64,000 nucleotides of DNA from Paenibacillus_E sp964253085 (lineage in GTDB: Bacteria > Bacillota > Bacilli > Paenibacillales > NBRC-103111). The translations under genes and the position numbers were made by a program. Below the pieces are notes generated by a model. That model did not search any database and had not been told where the DNA came from. It worked only from the letters and a program-made list of their open reading frames with translations. The stretch lies in NCBI RefSeq assembly GCF_964253085.1, contig NZ_CAXUQH020000001.1:1116001-1180000 (forward strand), in the 5' to 3' direction. Positions 10,047 to 19,849 of the stretch are shown piece after piece (the first letter of the stretch is position 1; each line of letters starts with the position of its first letter).

Positions 10047-11552
10047 ATGAAGAAGAGATTCATGTCGGTAAGCGCACTCATTATAGGGTCTATGCTTGTT
10101 CTATCTGCTTGCAGCAACAATAGCGGAGATACGGCGCCGGTAGCCGGGGATAAAACGGCAAAGCCGGAGGAAAAACCGACGGAACTGACGGTTGCTTTCC
10201 CGATATTCGGTGCCGTGCCTAAGGAGATGTCCTTGGTGCAGGATTCCATTAATCAAATCGCACAGAAAAAAATCAATGCAACTGTGAAGTTGACGCCGAT
10301 CAGCATTGGGAACTGGGAGCAGCAAGTTAACCTGATGCTGAGCAGCAGCGAAAAGCTGGATTTAATGTTTGTATCAGGCACCGGCTACAGCAGCTATGTT
10401 TCAAAAGGTCAAATTGTTGCGCTGGATAAACTGCTCGAGCAGCATGGCCAAGGGATTGCAAAAGTGATGGAATCGTCCTATCTCAATGCAGCCAAAATTG
10501 CTGGATCAGTCTACGCTATTCCTACCATCCGCGACTTTGCCGCGTATAATGGTCTGACAATGCGGAAGGATTTGGTCGACAAGTATCAAATCGATGTCAG
10601 TAAAATTCGTACGCTAGACGATGTGGAGGCCACATTGAAAACGATCAAGGAGAAAGAGCCAAATGTGACGCCACTGATTCCAGGCAGTATTGGCAAAACG
10701 ATGCTCGATTCGTACCGTACGTTTGACATGCTTGGGGACTCACTTGGTGTTCTTCCGAATTTTGACAATAATCTTAAAGTAGTCAATTTGTACGAAACGG
10801 ATGAATATGCTCAGTTTATTAAAAAGATGAGAAAATGGTATACATCTGGCTTGATTCTGAAAGACGCCTCAACGAATAAAACTTCTCAGTTTGATTTGAT
10901 CAAGTCGAACCGCGGATTTGCCTATTTCTCCAATATGAAACCCGGGTTTGAACAGCAAGAAACGAAGAGCAGCGGTGTGCCTATGGTCACGGCAAACTTA
11001 CTTCAGCCTGTTTCTACAACTACGAACGTCACAGGTGTCATGTGGGGGATACCAATTAACTCCAAAACACCGGAAAAAGCGATGGATTTCTTGAACCTTA
11101 TGTATTCAGACAAAGATATCGTCAACCTGTTCGATTGGGGTGTGGAAGGAAAACATTATGTTAAATCGGACAACGTCATCGACTTCCCTCAAGGCGTTGA
11201 CGCCAAAACCTCAGGCTATAATCCGAATATGGGATATATGTTCGGTAATCAATTCCTCTCCTATGTATTTAAAGGTGACGATCCAAAAATTTGGGAGAAG
11301 ATGGATCAATTCAACAAATCGGCATTAAAGTCGAAGGCGCTGGGCTTTACGTTCGACGCAAATCCGGTCAAGGCTGAATATGCCGCGGTAACCAACGTGG
11401 TTACGCAGTACAAGCTTCCGCTTGAGACTGGGAGTGTCGAACCGGAGAAAATCTTGCCAGAGTTTATCTCCAAGCTGAAATCTGCTGGAATTGACAAAAT
11501 AATTGCAGAGAAGCAAAAGCAGCTCGACGAGTGGGCGAAAAGCAGAAAATAA
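10047..11552 (+). CDS. Extracellular solute-binding lipoprotein (LplA-like), second
   Basis: The 501-residue product starts at ATG 10047, which follows a TGGGGGAG ribosome binding site and gives a proper lipoprotein signal with lipobox LSAC (Cys22). The open frame extends 27 codons further upstream, but that extension would bury the signal peptide, so I reject it. The mature region follows the family 1 sugar-binding pattern (for example TVAFPIFGAVPKE near the start of the domain). It lies downstream of the sensor-regulator pair. Its likely permeases are the pair at 14136-15971, with a GH2 gene in between. Confidence 0.93.
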   Translation: MKKRFMSVSALIIGSMLVLSACSNNSGDTAPVAGDKTAKPEEKPTELTVAFPIFGAVPKEMSLVQDSINQIAQKKINATVKLTPISIGNWEQQVNLMLSSSEKLDLMFVSGTGYSSYVSKGQIVALDKLLEQHGQGIAKVMESSYLNAAKIAGSVYAIPTIRDFAAYNGLTMRKDLVDKYQIDVSKIRTLDDVEATLKTIKEKEPNVTPLIPGSIGKTMLDSYRTFDMLGDSLGVLPNFDNNLKVVNLYETDEYAQFIKKMRKWYTSGLILKDASTNKTSQFDLIKSNRGFAYFSNMKPGFEQQETKSSGVPMVTANLLQPVSTTTNVTGVMWGIPINSKTPEKAMDFLNLMYSDKDIVNLFDWGVEGKHYVKSDNVIDFPQGVDAKTSGYNPNMGYMFGNQFLSYVFKGDDPKIWEKMDQFNKSALKSKALGFTFDANPVKAEYAAVTNVVTQYKLPLETGSVEPEKILPEFISKLKSAGIDKIIAEKQKQLDEWAKSRK

Positions 11553-11575
11553 TCATTTCGGCACTTATTCATTTG

Positions 11576-11610
11576 CCCCGGTCAACATCCTTGTTGGTCG
11601 GGGAATTTTT
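11576..11610 (+). terminator. Rho-independent terminator after second lipoprotein gene
   Basis: CCCCGGTCAACA pairs perfectly with TGTTGGTCGGGG apart from one G-T position, with loop TCCT, followed by AATTTTT. Confidence 0.85.
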
Positions 11611-11657
11611 GACAGGAATCCAATCATCAGAAATAAACACCGAATGGGGAAATTATT

Positions 11658-13946
11658 ATGGTACAAATCATGCCATTAAACGATCAATGGATATTCACGA
11701 AAACGAATAATCCCACCTACGTACTCGAGTCCATAGAAGATGGTCAGTCTGTCACACTGCCTCATTCTTGGAACGATACAGACGGTCAGGGCGGTAGCGA
11801 ACAGTACTATCGGGGGCAATGCTGGTATCAGCGGATTTTGGACATCTCCCATGAGGATTTGACAAAACGCATCTACCTGGAAATCGGCGCCGCTGGAAAT
11901 ATGGGTCATGTTTATGTCAATGGCAACTTGGCCGGGGACAGCCGGTGTGGATATGCTATGTTTAGAGTCCCTTTAACCCCCTACTTGAAAGAGGGAGAAA
12001 ATCTTATCTCCATTATGGTTGATAACAGCTACGACAATACGGTGTTTCCTCTAATGGCTGACTTCACCTTCTATGGCGGATTGTACAGAGAAGTGAAGCT
12101 TCTTGTGATGGACGATATTCATTTTGACGTTATGGACAACGGACGGGATGGCGTCTATTTGACGCAGCAGAAAATTGCCCCAGAAACATTTGAATTGGCC
12201 GTTCATGGTCAAATCGTGAATGAGTCCTTTGTCTCCAAAGAGGGAGTCCTTAAGATACTGCTCAAGGATGAAGCAGGAAGATCAATAATGGAGGCAAGCT
12301 CAGGACTTGCTCTTGAAAATGAAGCAAAATTCAACATAAGAAGCGAAATTGCAAATCCGATTCTTTGGGACGGTGTAGATCAACCGTATCTTTATACGGT
12401 AGAGGTATCTGTCGTCATTGAGGGAGAAGTCTGCGATTCTCGGCATGTCGCGATAGGATTTAGGACGGTTGAAGCAACGACGGAACAAGGCTTGCTCTTG
12501 AATGGCAAACCAGTCAAGATAAACGGCGTATGCCGTCATCAGGACTTCGCCGATGTAGGCAATGCTATTACGAAAATGCATATGGATGAAGATATGGCCT
12601 TGATCCGGGAAATCGGAGCGAACAGCCTTCGTCTTGCCCATTACCAGCATGATGACTATTTTTACAGCTTATGCGACCGTTACGGACTGTTGGTATGGGC
12701 AGAAATTCCATTTATCAGCATTCCTTCCACCAAGGACCCGGAGAATCATAATGCGGAAGAACAACTGGAAAAGCTTATTAAGCAGGCCTATAATCATTGT
12801 TCTATCTATTGTTGGGGGGTCCAAAATGAGATTACAATTGCTGTAGAGACGGAGCAAACCTATAAGACTATTAGAAAACTAGAGGCTCTGGCCAAACAGT
12901 TAGACCCTAGTCGCTTAACCGTTCAAGCTAATATTAACGGTGTCGAGAATGAAAGTATTATAAATAGCTTTACTGACCTGATCGGATACAATTTATACTA
13001 CGGCTGGTATTATGGTGAAATCAAAGACTTGCAAGATCGCCTTGATGAGTTTCATCAAGCTCAACCTAAAATCCCTGTATTCGTATCCGAATATGGGGTG
13101 GATACGAATCCCAAGTACCATTCTTATACGCCTGGGGTCCAAGATTATACGGAGGAATACCAGCTTTTATTCCATCACAATGCCCTGGAAGCCTTCGATA
13201 AGCGATCGTTTGTAGTAGGCGGTTATGTATGGAACATGTTTGATTTCGGCAGCGCAAACAGAAAAGAAGGCGGTGAAACAGGAAAGAACTTGAAGGGACT
13301 TGTTACCATTGACCGGAAAATTAAGAAGGATGCCTTTTATCTGTATAAAGCTTACTGGTCTAAGGTTCCTTTCGTTCATTTAGCCGGTCGACGATTTGTG
13401 AATAGACACCAAGAGCTCAATGATATTGTGATCCTGTCTAATTTGCACCATGTTAAAGTTTATTTAAACCATATCCTTCTTACCGAAATCAAGAGCGGCG
13501 CACCGATGAAAATCATAAAGGATGTACCATTGATCACAGGGGAGAATTATGTGAAAGTCGAAGCTACGGATGAATTAGGCGTTATCCATACGGATGAGAT
13601 TGTGCTTCATCATGCAGCGGAAATAGACGAAAGTTATACCCATGTTAAACCGGAAAAAGCAAAAAATGTCGTCAACTGGTTCGAAAAATTTGATCTATCC
13701 AATGCTGAGCCTATCGAATTGAAAGAAGGCTACTATTCTACATTTGACACGATTGAAGACCTCTATAGCAATGAAGAGGCGAAAACGGTATATCTTAAAT
13801 ACTTTGAAGATATGGCAAATAATCCGTTCTTTGAGGTGATGAGAGGGGTTATGTCTATTCAGAAAATGTCCCAACTGGTGCAATTGGGTATTGTCCCGGA
13901 ATTGGTGGCAGTTATCGACAAAGAACTGAATGCGATAAAAAAATGA
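11658..13946 (+). CDS. GH2 glycoside hydrolase (beta-galactosidase/beta-glucuronidase type)
   Basis: The 762-residue cytoplasmic enzyme shows the GH2 layout: N-terminal jelly-roll sugar-binding domain (residues about 10-160), immunoglobulin-like domain, TIM barrel from about 275, then an extra C-terminal region. Diagnostic motifs are NGKPVKINGVCRHQD at the barrel entry, the acid/base in WGVQNEI (Glu391) and the nucleophile in VFVSEYG (Glu478), with normal spacing between them. It releases a non-reducing terminal beta-linked sugar; galactose, glucuronic acid and others are possible. It lies between a sugar-binding lipoprotein gene and a permease pair on the same strand. No signal peptide is seen. 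Terminators flank it on both sides, so it may be transcribed alone or by read-through. Confidence 0.92.
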   Translation: MVQIMPLNDQWIFTKTNNPTYVLESIEDGQSVTLPHSWNDTDGQGGSEQYYRGQCWYQRILDISHEDLTKRIYLEIGAAGNMGHVYVNGNLAGDSRCGYAMFRVPLTPYLKEGENLISIMVDNSYDNTVFPLMADFTFYGGLYREVKLLVMDDIHFDVMDNGRDGVYLTQQKIAPETFELAVHGQIVNESFVSKEGVLKILLKDEAGRSIMEASSGLALENEAKFNIRSEIANPILWDGVDQPYLYTVEVSVVIEGEVCDSRHVAIGFRTVEATTEQGLLLNGKPVKINGVCRHQDFADVGNAITKMHMDEDMALIREIGANSLRLAHYQHDDYFYSLCDRYGLLVWAEIPFISIPSTKDPENHNAEEQLEKLIKQAYNHCSIYCWGVQNEITIAVETEQTYKTIRKLEALAKQLDPSRLTVQANINGVENESIINSFTDLIGYNLYYGWYYGEIKDLQDRLDEFHQAQPKIPVFVSEYGVDTNPKYHSYTPGVQDYTEEYQLLFHHNALEAFDKRSFVVGGYVWNMFDFGSANRKEGGETGKNLKGLVTIDRKIKKDAFYLYKAYWSKVPFVHLAGRRFVNRHQELNDIVILSNLHHVKVYLNHILLTEIKSGAPMKIIKDVPLITGENYVKVEATDELGVIHTDEIVLHHAAEIDESYTHVKPEKAKNVVNWFEKFDLSNAEPIELKEGYYSTFDTIEDLYSNEEAKTVYLKYFEDMANNPFFEVMRGVMSIQKMSQLVQLGIVPELVAVIDKELNAIKK

Positions 13947-13954
13947 TTACTGTA

Positions 13955-13994
13955 TTGTCCCTGTCAACTTTGCCTGTTGACAGGGACAATTTAT
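13955..13994 (+). terminator. Rho-independent terminator after GH2 gene
   Basis: TTGTCCCTGTCAAC and GTTGACAGGGACAA form a perfect 14-bp stem with a 7-base loop, followed by TTTATT. Confidence 0.85.
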
Positions 13995-14135
13995 TGAATC
14001 GAAGGTGGAAGGCTAGTCGGCAAAGTGCAAACCAGAAGTCGTTGAAACGGTAGTGGGACGAACGGGATTTCATTACTATGAGAGTACAGCAAGATACTAT
14101 ACAAGGCGATAGAAATGGAAAGGGGAACTTTCGGA

Positions 14136-15068
14136 ATGACAAAACGTACGCAAAACAATGCCAGGAAGAGAATTTGGAAATACAGCCCGCTCTATCTAAT
14201 GATGCTTCCAGGAATTGCATATTTGATCATCAATAATTATTTACCAATGTTCGGTCTCACGATTGCTTTCAAGGACATCAATTTCGCTAAAGGAATATGG
14301 GGTTCCGATTGGGTTGGTTTTCAGAATTTCAAGTTTCTGTTCCAAACATCTGACGCTTATTTGATTACCCGCAATACGATTCTTTATAACGCAGCTTTCA
14401 TTGTGATCGGCCTCGTCGTTGCGGTTGGCTTTGCCATTCTGCTGAACGAAATCAAGAGCAAGTTTGCGTCCCGTCTGTATCAAAGCATTATCATTCTACC
14501 ATTTCTGATTTCGATGGTATTGGTCAGTTATCTCGTATTTTCGACGCTGAGCATCGAGAGCGGATTTATGAATAAGACGATCCTCCCGGCGCTGGGCATC
14601 GAGCCAATTTCTTGGTACAACGAGCCGAAATACTGGCCGGTCATTCTGACCTTAGTTCATACCTGGAAGGGCGCAGGGTACGCATGTATCATTTACCTGG
14701 CAGCCATCATCGGCATTGATCCGGAATATTACGAAGCGGCGAAGCTGGACGGGGCATCCAAGTGGCAGCAAATCCGCACGATTACAATACCGCTGATCAC
14801 TCCCGTAATCATCATGCTGACGCTCCTGGCGATCGGACGCATTTTCTACTCAGACTTCGGCCTGTTCTATCAAGTCCCGATGAATGCAGGAGCCCTCTTC
14901 AGTACTACGAACGTCATCGATACGTACGTGTTCCGCGGTCTATTGCAGCTTGGTAACATCGGCATGTCATCAGCCGCTGGCTTCTATCAATCGATAGTCG
15001 GGTTCGTGCTGGTTATCGTCTCCAACTATGTTGTTCGTAAAGTCAACAAAGAAAACGCGCTGTTCTAA
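14136..15068 (+). CDS. Sugar ABC transporter permease, LplB type
   Basis: This integral membrane protein of about 310 residues is the first permease of a second Lpl-type importer. It has an N-terminal span (about residues 20-42), the early motif LTIAFKDINFAKGIWG shared with LplB proteins, and the coupling loop YEAAKLDGASKWQQI. I place the start at ATG 14136, ten bases after AAGGGG. An ATG at 14115 is in frame but lies upstream of that ribosome binding site. The second permease follows after 12 bp and then a GH3 gene, so all three are probably co-transcribed. Confidence 0.92.
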   Translation: MTKRTQNNARKRIWKYSPLYLMMLPGIAYLIINNYLPMFGLTIAFKDINFAKGIWGSDWVGFQNFKFLFQTSDAYLITRNTILYNAAFIVIGLVVAVGFAILLNEIKSKFASRLYQSIIILPFLISMVLVSYLVFSTLSIESGFMNKTILPALGIEPISWYNEPKYWPVILTLVHTWKGAGYACIIYLAAIIGIDPEYYEAAKLDGASKWQQIRTITIPLITPVIIMLTLLAIGRIFYSDFGLFYQVPMNAGALFSTTNVIDTYVFRGLLQLGNIGMSSAAGFYQSIVGFVLVIVSNYVVRKVNKENALF

Positions 15069-15080
15069 AGGGGGATATAC

Positions 15081-15971
15081 ATGAATAATGAAAATCGTGT
15101 TTGGCAGTGGGCCGCACATCTTGTGATGATCTTGTTTTCAATCAGTTGCCTGCTTCCGTTTGTTCTTTTGACAATGTCGTCCATAACGGACGAAAAGACA
15201 ATCCTGCAGAATGGGTATTCTTTGTTTCCAAAACAGTTCAGTTTAAACGCATACGAATATTTGTGGCAGCAATCGTCGCTCGTTTTTAATGCTTACGGGA
15301 TTACAATTCTCATAACCATAATAGGGACAACGATCAGTCTATTAATCACATCGTTGCTCGCTTATCCTTTATCGCGTCGTGATTTGCCGGGCGGAACGTT
15401 CTTCGCCTTTCTGCTGTTTTTCACTTTGTTGTTCAATGGCGGACTTGTTCCAACGTACTTGATTTATACACAATTATTCCATATCAAGAATACGCTTTGG
15501 GCGTTGATCGTTCCAGGACTTCTAATGAATGGCTTTAACGTGCTTCTTATGCGAACGTTCTTTATGACGACAGTTCCGGTTCCGGTATTGGAATCAGCCA
15601 GCATAGACGGTGCAAGCGAATTTAAAATGTATTACAAAATTGTACTGCCACTCTCGCTGCCGATTCTGGCCACCGTCGGCTTGTTTCAAGGATTGGCTTA
15701 CTGGAACGACTGGAATAACGGATTAATTTATGTAACCAACCCCAAATTGTTCAGTCTACAGAACGTACTCAACCGGATTATGAGCGACATCCAGTTCTTG
15801 GCTAGTAACAGCGATATCGGCTCGCAAGCTGGGGAGAGCATTGCGCAGCTGCCTAGCGAAACATTCCGCATGGCGATTGCTGTGATTGCCGTGATCCCGG
15901 TTCTGATCGCCTATCCGTTCTTCCAGAAATACTTCGTTAAAGGCATGACCATTGGTGCTGTTAAAGGTTGA
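15081..15971 (+). CDS. Sugar ABC transporter permease, LplC type
   Basis: The 296-residue membrane protein is the partner of the preceding permease. It has several hydrophobic spans (first at about residues 13-33), a coupling loop (LESASIDGASEFKMY), and the family-typical C-terminus KYFVKGMTIGAVKG. AAAGGGGGAT precedes ATG 15081. A GH3 gene starts 24 bp after the stop, pointing to one transcript for uptake and cytoplasmic hydrolysis. Confidence 0.93.
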   Translation: MNNENRVWQWAAHLVMILFSISCLLPFVLLTMSSITDEKTILQNGYSLFPKQFSLNAYEYLWQQSSLVFNAYGITILITIIGTTISLLITSLLAYPLSRRDLPGGTFFAFLLFFTLLFNGGLVPTYLIYTQLFHIKNTLWALIVPGLLMNGFNVLLMRTFFMTTVPVPVLESASIDGASEFKMYYKIVLPLSLPILATVGLFQGLAYWNDWNNGLIYVTNPKLFSLQNVLNRIMSDIQFLASNSDIGSQAGESIAQLPSETFRMAIAVIAVIPVLIAYPFFQKYFVKGMTIGAVKG

Positions 15972-15995
15972 TTTCATTACATTAGGAGGGTAACC

Positions 15996-18287
15996 ATGAA
16001 AAGAAATATTCAAGAATTGATTTCACAAATGACTTTGGAAGAGAAAGCATCACTCTGCTCGGGACTTGATTTTTGGCATACGAAAGGAATCGAGCGGCTC
16101 GGCATTCCGTCCGTCATGATGACGGATGGGCCTCATGGACTTCGTAAGCAGCGCGCGTCGGCAGATAATTTGGGACTGTTTGATAGCGTTCCTGCTACGT
16201 GCTTCCCATCTGCAGCGGGGCTTGCTTCTTCGTGGGATCGTGAGCTGATCGGCAAGGTCGGTGTGGCGCTAGGGGAAGAGTGTCAGGCTGAAGACGTCGC
16301 CATTTTGCTTGGTCCCGGAGCAAATATCAAGAGATCGCCGCTATGCGGGCGCAACTTCGAATACTTCTCGGAAGATCCCTACTTATCTTCTGAGATGGCA
16401 GCCGCACACATCCAAGGTGTGCAGAGCCAGGGCGTGGGCACGTCGTTGAAGCATTTCGCGGCGAACAATCAGGAGCACCGCCGAATGACGACCGATGCGG
16501 TCATCGATGAGCGAACGCTGCGAGAAATCTATTTGGCCAGCTTCGAAGGAGCAGTTAAGAAAGGTCAGCCGTGGACGGTCATGTGCGCCTATAACAAGCT
16601 TAACGGAGAGTACTGCGCTGAAAATGAGCGTCTGCTTACGGACATTTTGAAGGACGAGTGGGGACATGAGGGTTTTGTCGTTTCTGACTGGGGCGCAGTG
16701 AACGAGCGTGCAGATGGATTGTCGGCAGGGCTTGAACTGGAGATGCCGACAAGTAACGGCGCTGGTGACCGTAAAATCGTCGAAGTGGTGAAAAGCGGCA
16801 GGCTGTCAGAGAAAAAGCTCGACGCGGCTGTTGAGCGGATATTGAGCATTGTCTTCAAGGCGGTCGACAGCAAGAAGCCGGATGCTTTCTTCGATCAGGA
16901 GGCTCATCATCTATTGGCACGGGAAGTCGCACGTGAAAGTATGGTGCTACTTAAAAACGATGATGGCATCTTGCCATTGCCGAAGTCCGGCAAAATCGCT
17001 GTCATCGGGCAACTTGCCAAGCAGCCGAGATATCAAGGCGGAGGGAGCTCGCATATTAAGCCAACCAAGCTCGAGGATATCAGCGAGGAGCTTGCCAAAT
17101 CGGCGGGAAGTGGTGCGGACATTGAGTATGCCCAAGGCTATGAGTTGAGCGGAGACCAAACGAATCCACAGCTTTTGAAGGAAGCACTCAAGCTTGCAGA
17201 AGATGCATCGGTCGTTATTCTCTTCGTCGGTTTGCCTGATCGATATGAATCGGAAGGATTTGATCGTGAGCATTTGAACCTCCCGTTCAATCAAACGGAG
17301 TTGATAGAAGCGGTGACCGCGGTGCAAAAACAGACAGTAATCGTACTAAGCAATGGAGCTCCGGTGGAAATGCCTTGGATCGGGAGTGTAAAAGCAGTGC
17401 TCGAGGCTTACTTAGGCGGCCAAGCGCTGGGCGGAGCGATTGCCGATTTGCTTTTCGGCGATGCCAATCCTTGCGGTAAGCTGGCCGAGACGTTCCCTGT
17501 TCAGTTGAGCGACAATTCGTCTTATTTGAATTTCCCGGGAGATGGAGACCTTGTGGAATATAAGGAAGGAATCTACGTAGGTTACCGCTATTATGACAAG
17601 AAGAAGCTTCGGCCACTGTTCCCATTTGGTCACGGGCTTAGCTATACAACTTTTGAATACAGCGGACTTGTGTTTGACAAAGATGAGATGGACGACACCG
17701 ATTCGGTCAACGTCTCTGTCAATATTAAAAATACCGGCAGCAGAGTTGGCAAAGAGACGGTGCAGCTTTATGTGCGGGATGTGCATAGTAGCGTGTCACG
17801 CCCGGAGAAGGAACTGAAAGGATTCGTCAAAGTAGCGCTTAAGCCTGGAGAAGAGAAAACCGTCACCTTTAGGCTTGACATGAGATCATTTGCTTATTTC
17901 AACGTCGAAATGAGTAATTGGCATGTTGAGACAGGCGAGTTCGAGATTCTGGTCGGAAAATCTTCAGCGGATATCGTACTTAAGAGGACCATGCGAGTGA
18001 ATTCGACGATAACGATAGCGAAAGCGTATACCCGAAATTCAACAGTTGGCGATCTGATGGAGAATCCGCAAGCAGCTGCAATCGTAGGGGATTTATTGAA
18101 GCATTCGCCGTTTGGCTCTTCCGGTGGCGGAGAGGAAGGCATGTCCGAACTGATGGCTGCCTTCCTGAAGTATTTGCCACTGCGCGGATTAGCTGCATTC
18201 AGTGGAGGCGGACTGACGGATGAGTCTCTTGATTCATTGCTCGAGCGGCTGAATCAGGCAAACTTCATACCAAATGTGGTGAAATAG
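15996..18287 (+). CDS. GH3 beta-glucosidase-type glycoside hydrolase
   Basis: The 763-residue enzyme has the three-part GH3 layout: N-terminal barrel (about residues 35-290), C-terminal alpha/beta sandwich (about 320-530) and a fibronectin-III-like domain (about 565-640). The nucleophile lies in GFVVSDWGA (Asp231). The conserved KHFAANNQE segment and the GHGLSYTTFEYS motif at the start of the last domain are present. It hydrolyses terminal beta-linked glucose (or a related sugar) from imported oligosaccharides in the cytoplasm. About 120 residues after the fibronectin-like domain, containing Gly/Ser-rich stretches, are longer than in a minimal GH3 enzyme. TTAGGAGGG precedes ATG 15996. Confidence 0.93.
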   Translation: MKRNIQELISQMTLEEKASLCSGLDFWHTKGIERLGIPSVMMTDGPHGLRKQRASADNLGLFDSVPATCFPSAAGLASSWDRELIGKVGVALGEECQAEDVAILLGPGANIKRSPLCGRNFEYFSEDPYLSSEMAAAHIQGVQSQGVGTSLKHFAANNQEHRRMTTDAVIDERTLREIYLASFEGAVKKGQPWTVMCAYNKLNGEYCAENERLLTDILKDEWGHEGFVVSDWGAVNERADGLSAGLELEMPTSNGAGDRKIVEVVKSGRLSEKKLDAAVERILSIVFKAVDSKKPDAFFDQEAHHLLAREVARESMVLLKNDDGILPLPKSGKIAVIGQLAKQPRYQGGGSSHIKPTKLEDISEELAKSAGSGADIEYAQGYELSGDQTNPQLLKEALKLAEDASVVILFVGLPDRYESEGFDREHLNLPFNQTELIEAVTAVQKQTVIVLSNGAPVEMPWIGSVKAVLEAYLGGQALGGAIADLLFGDANPCGKLAETFPVQLSDNSSYLNFPGDGDLVEYKEGIYVGYRYYDKKKLRPLFPFGHGLSYTTFEYSGLVFDKDEMDDTDSVNVSVNIKNTGSRVGKETVQLYVRDVHSSVSRPEKELKGFVKVALKPGEEKTVTFRLDMRSFAYFNVEMSNWHVETGEFEILVGKSSADIVLKRTMRVNSTITIAKAYTRNSTVGDLMENPQAAAIVGDLLKHSPFGSSGGGEEGMSELMAAFLKYLPLRGLAAFSGGGLTDESLDSLLERLNQANFIPNVVK

Positions 18288-18341
18288 TAGGTAATGCACG
18301 AACAGATTTGGGAATTATTGTTTACCAAAACAATAAACTAT

Positions 18342-18380
18342 AAAAGGGTAACAGCGGCAGTCGCGGTTACCCTTTTATTT
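18342..18380 (+). terminator. Rho-independent terminator after GH3 gene
   Basis: AAAAGGGTAACAGCG pairs with CGCGGTTACCCTTTT around a short loop, followed by ATTTT. It ends the carbohydrate region. Confidence 0.85.
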
Positions 18381-18719
18381 TCCACCAAGTCCACACAGAT
18401 CTCGGTCAAGGTCATCATCATAGCCCGTTAATGAATCATTGATGCTTTTCAGTTTTTTCATTTCTGAGATCCCACATTCAAACTTTGGATAATTTTTTTT
18501 TCGTAAAAGGGACATTGGTAGGGTCGCTCAAGGGGTAATGTTTGCTTAAATGGGCGCTTTGCCTTTTCGTCCTCAGTTTTTTTCTTATTTAATGACCTCC
18601 TGAAGGTGTTCCGGTTTATAAGCCGGTTGTCCGTCTCTTGATACCACAAAAAATGTCGTTTTCTTAGATTACGACCATATTTCCCTATTCACATTCCTTC
18701 ATCCGGCATACTTACCATG
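18381..18719. other. Intergenic gap between convergent genes, nothing recognised
   Basis: About 340 bp between the convergent GH3 gene and the ger operon. It contains T-rich runs but no gene, repeat or RNA that I recognise. A minus-strand open frame of 63 codons here is rich in charged residues and has no family resemblance, so I do not call it. Confidence 0.5.
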
Positions 18720-19829
18720 CTAATTCTCTTTCCTTATAGAATTCTTTGATCTTTTAAAAATGCCGACCACCCAGATCAGGATGGGCAAAGCAATCCCGAA
18801 GAACATTGAGTAGAAGGGCCATACCTGGAGAGCTGCCGTTTGTTCTGCTGTGTTATCCCAGAGGATACACGACATGACCAGAGCGATCAAGGACAAGGGA
18901 ATTAGCAAGGGCCGCGGATCCTGCAGACCGAGAACAACGGCCAGCCCTTGAACGGACACATGCAAAAACAATGACAAGCGGTAAAAAATGGTGGTGTACC
19001 ACAAGACTGCAACCAATACTTCGAATCGTTCATAAAAGTCACCGATGCTGATTGTACGCACGACAAAGTAACTCGGGTACATGACATTCGAAACAACACC
19101 ATCGCTCAGAACGGTAATCGTCAGAAGTGTCATAAGAAGAAACATACTGCCGCTCACCAAGACGCTTTTGATAACCGCTGTTTTCCATTTGTGAGTTTGA
19201 CGAATGTATGGCACCAGGAAGAGGAACAACATCGTCTCAGAGTATGGAAAAATAAGCATCATGGATGCAGCAAGAAGGACAGGTTTCCATCCGTGTTCTA
19301 GGACAGGCATAAGATTGGTCACTTCCGAACTTGGAATGAGCGAGGCATACCCAAACACGAACAGCAGCATCACTAAAAAGAACAAAATCTCCGCCGTTCG
19401 CCCTATGACGGCAGGACCGGATCGGACAATGTAGATAACAGCGACCATCATGAGAACCAGAATAGGTTCAGCCGGTGTCTCTGGAATGAAAGAGGTCGTG
19501 AGAAAGTCGCTTAGGTCCCGCAATACTACAATATAGAGGAGATAGGGGTATCCTAATATAAATCCGCACAGCAGAACTTTGCCACCAATCCGACCGAACA
19601 GTTCAAGAATATGGTCACAGATGGAAGTTTCCTTGACTTGTTTGGCAATAGCTATATAAAGAGGCATTAGCAGGAAAAAAGCACCGATCGCGAGCAGAAC
19701 GGACAACCATGCATCCTGCTTCGCTGTACCCGCAAGCACTCTGGGGAGCAGAAGGAATGCGCTGCCCAATTGAAAAAGAATTAACCACATCGCAGCTTGC
19801 CTTGCGGTCATGTCTTGTTGCGTGGTCAT
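18720..19829 (-). CDS. Spore germination receptor B subunit (GerAB/GerKB family)
   Basis: This 369-residue protein has about ten hydrophobic spans and the features of the GerAB family, amino-acid-permease-like proteins of the spore inner membrane that bind germinants. The N-terminus (ISxRQ-like MTARQAAMWLILFQLGSAF) is family-typical. It is the last gene of a four-gene minus-strand operon (A, C, D, B order), 20 bp after the small D-subunit gene. A GGGGGAG ribosome binding site precedes the start. Expression in the forespore would be expected from family knowledge. The germinant cannot be predicted. Confidence 0.93.
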   Translation of the reverse strand: MTTQQDMTARQAAMWLILFQLGSAFLLLPRVLAGTAKQDAWLSVLLAIGAFFLLMPLYIAIAKQVKETSICDHILELFGRIGGKVLLCGFILGYPYLLYIVVLRDLSDFLTTSFIPETPAEPILVLMMVAVIYIVRSGPAVIGRTAEILFFLVMLLFVFGYASLIPSSEVTNLMPVLEHGWKPVLLAASMMLIFPYSETMLFLFLVPYIRQTHKWKTAVIKSVLVSGSMFLLMTLLTITVLSDGVVSNVMYPSYFVVRTISIGDFYERFEVLVAVLWYTTIFYRLSLFLHVSVQGLAVVLGLQDPRPLLIPLSLIALVMSCILWDNTAEQTAALQVWPFYSMFFGIALPILIWVVGIFKRSKNSIRKEN

Positions 19830-19849
19830 GAAACTCCCCCTCTCTATAT

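Noticed and set aside
1..18300. Catabolite-repression (cre) sites before the sugar genes
   Set aside because: No sequence close enough to TGWAANCGNTNWCA was found on reading; weak partial matches such as near 14040 do not hold the central CG in register.
18458..18649. 63-codon minus-strand frame in the gap after the GH3 gene
   Set aside because: Highly charged, no ribosome binding site or family resemblance, and lies in T-rich non-coding sequence.
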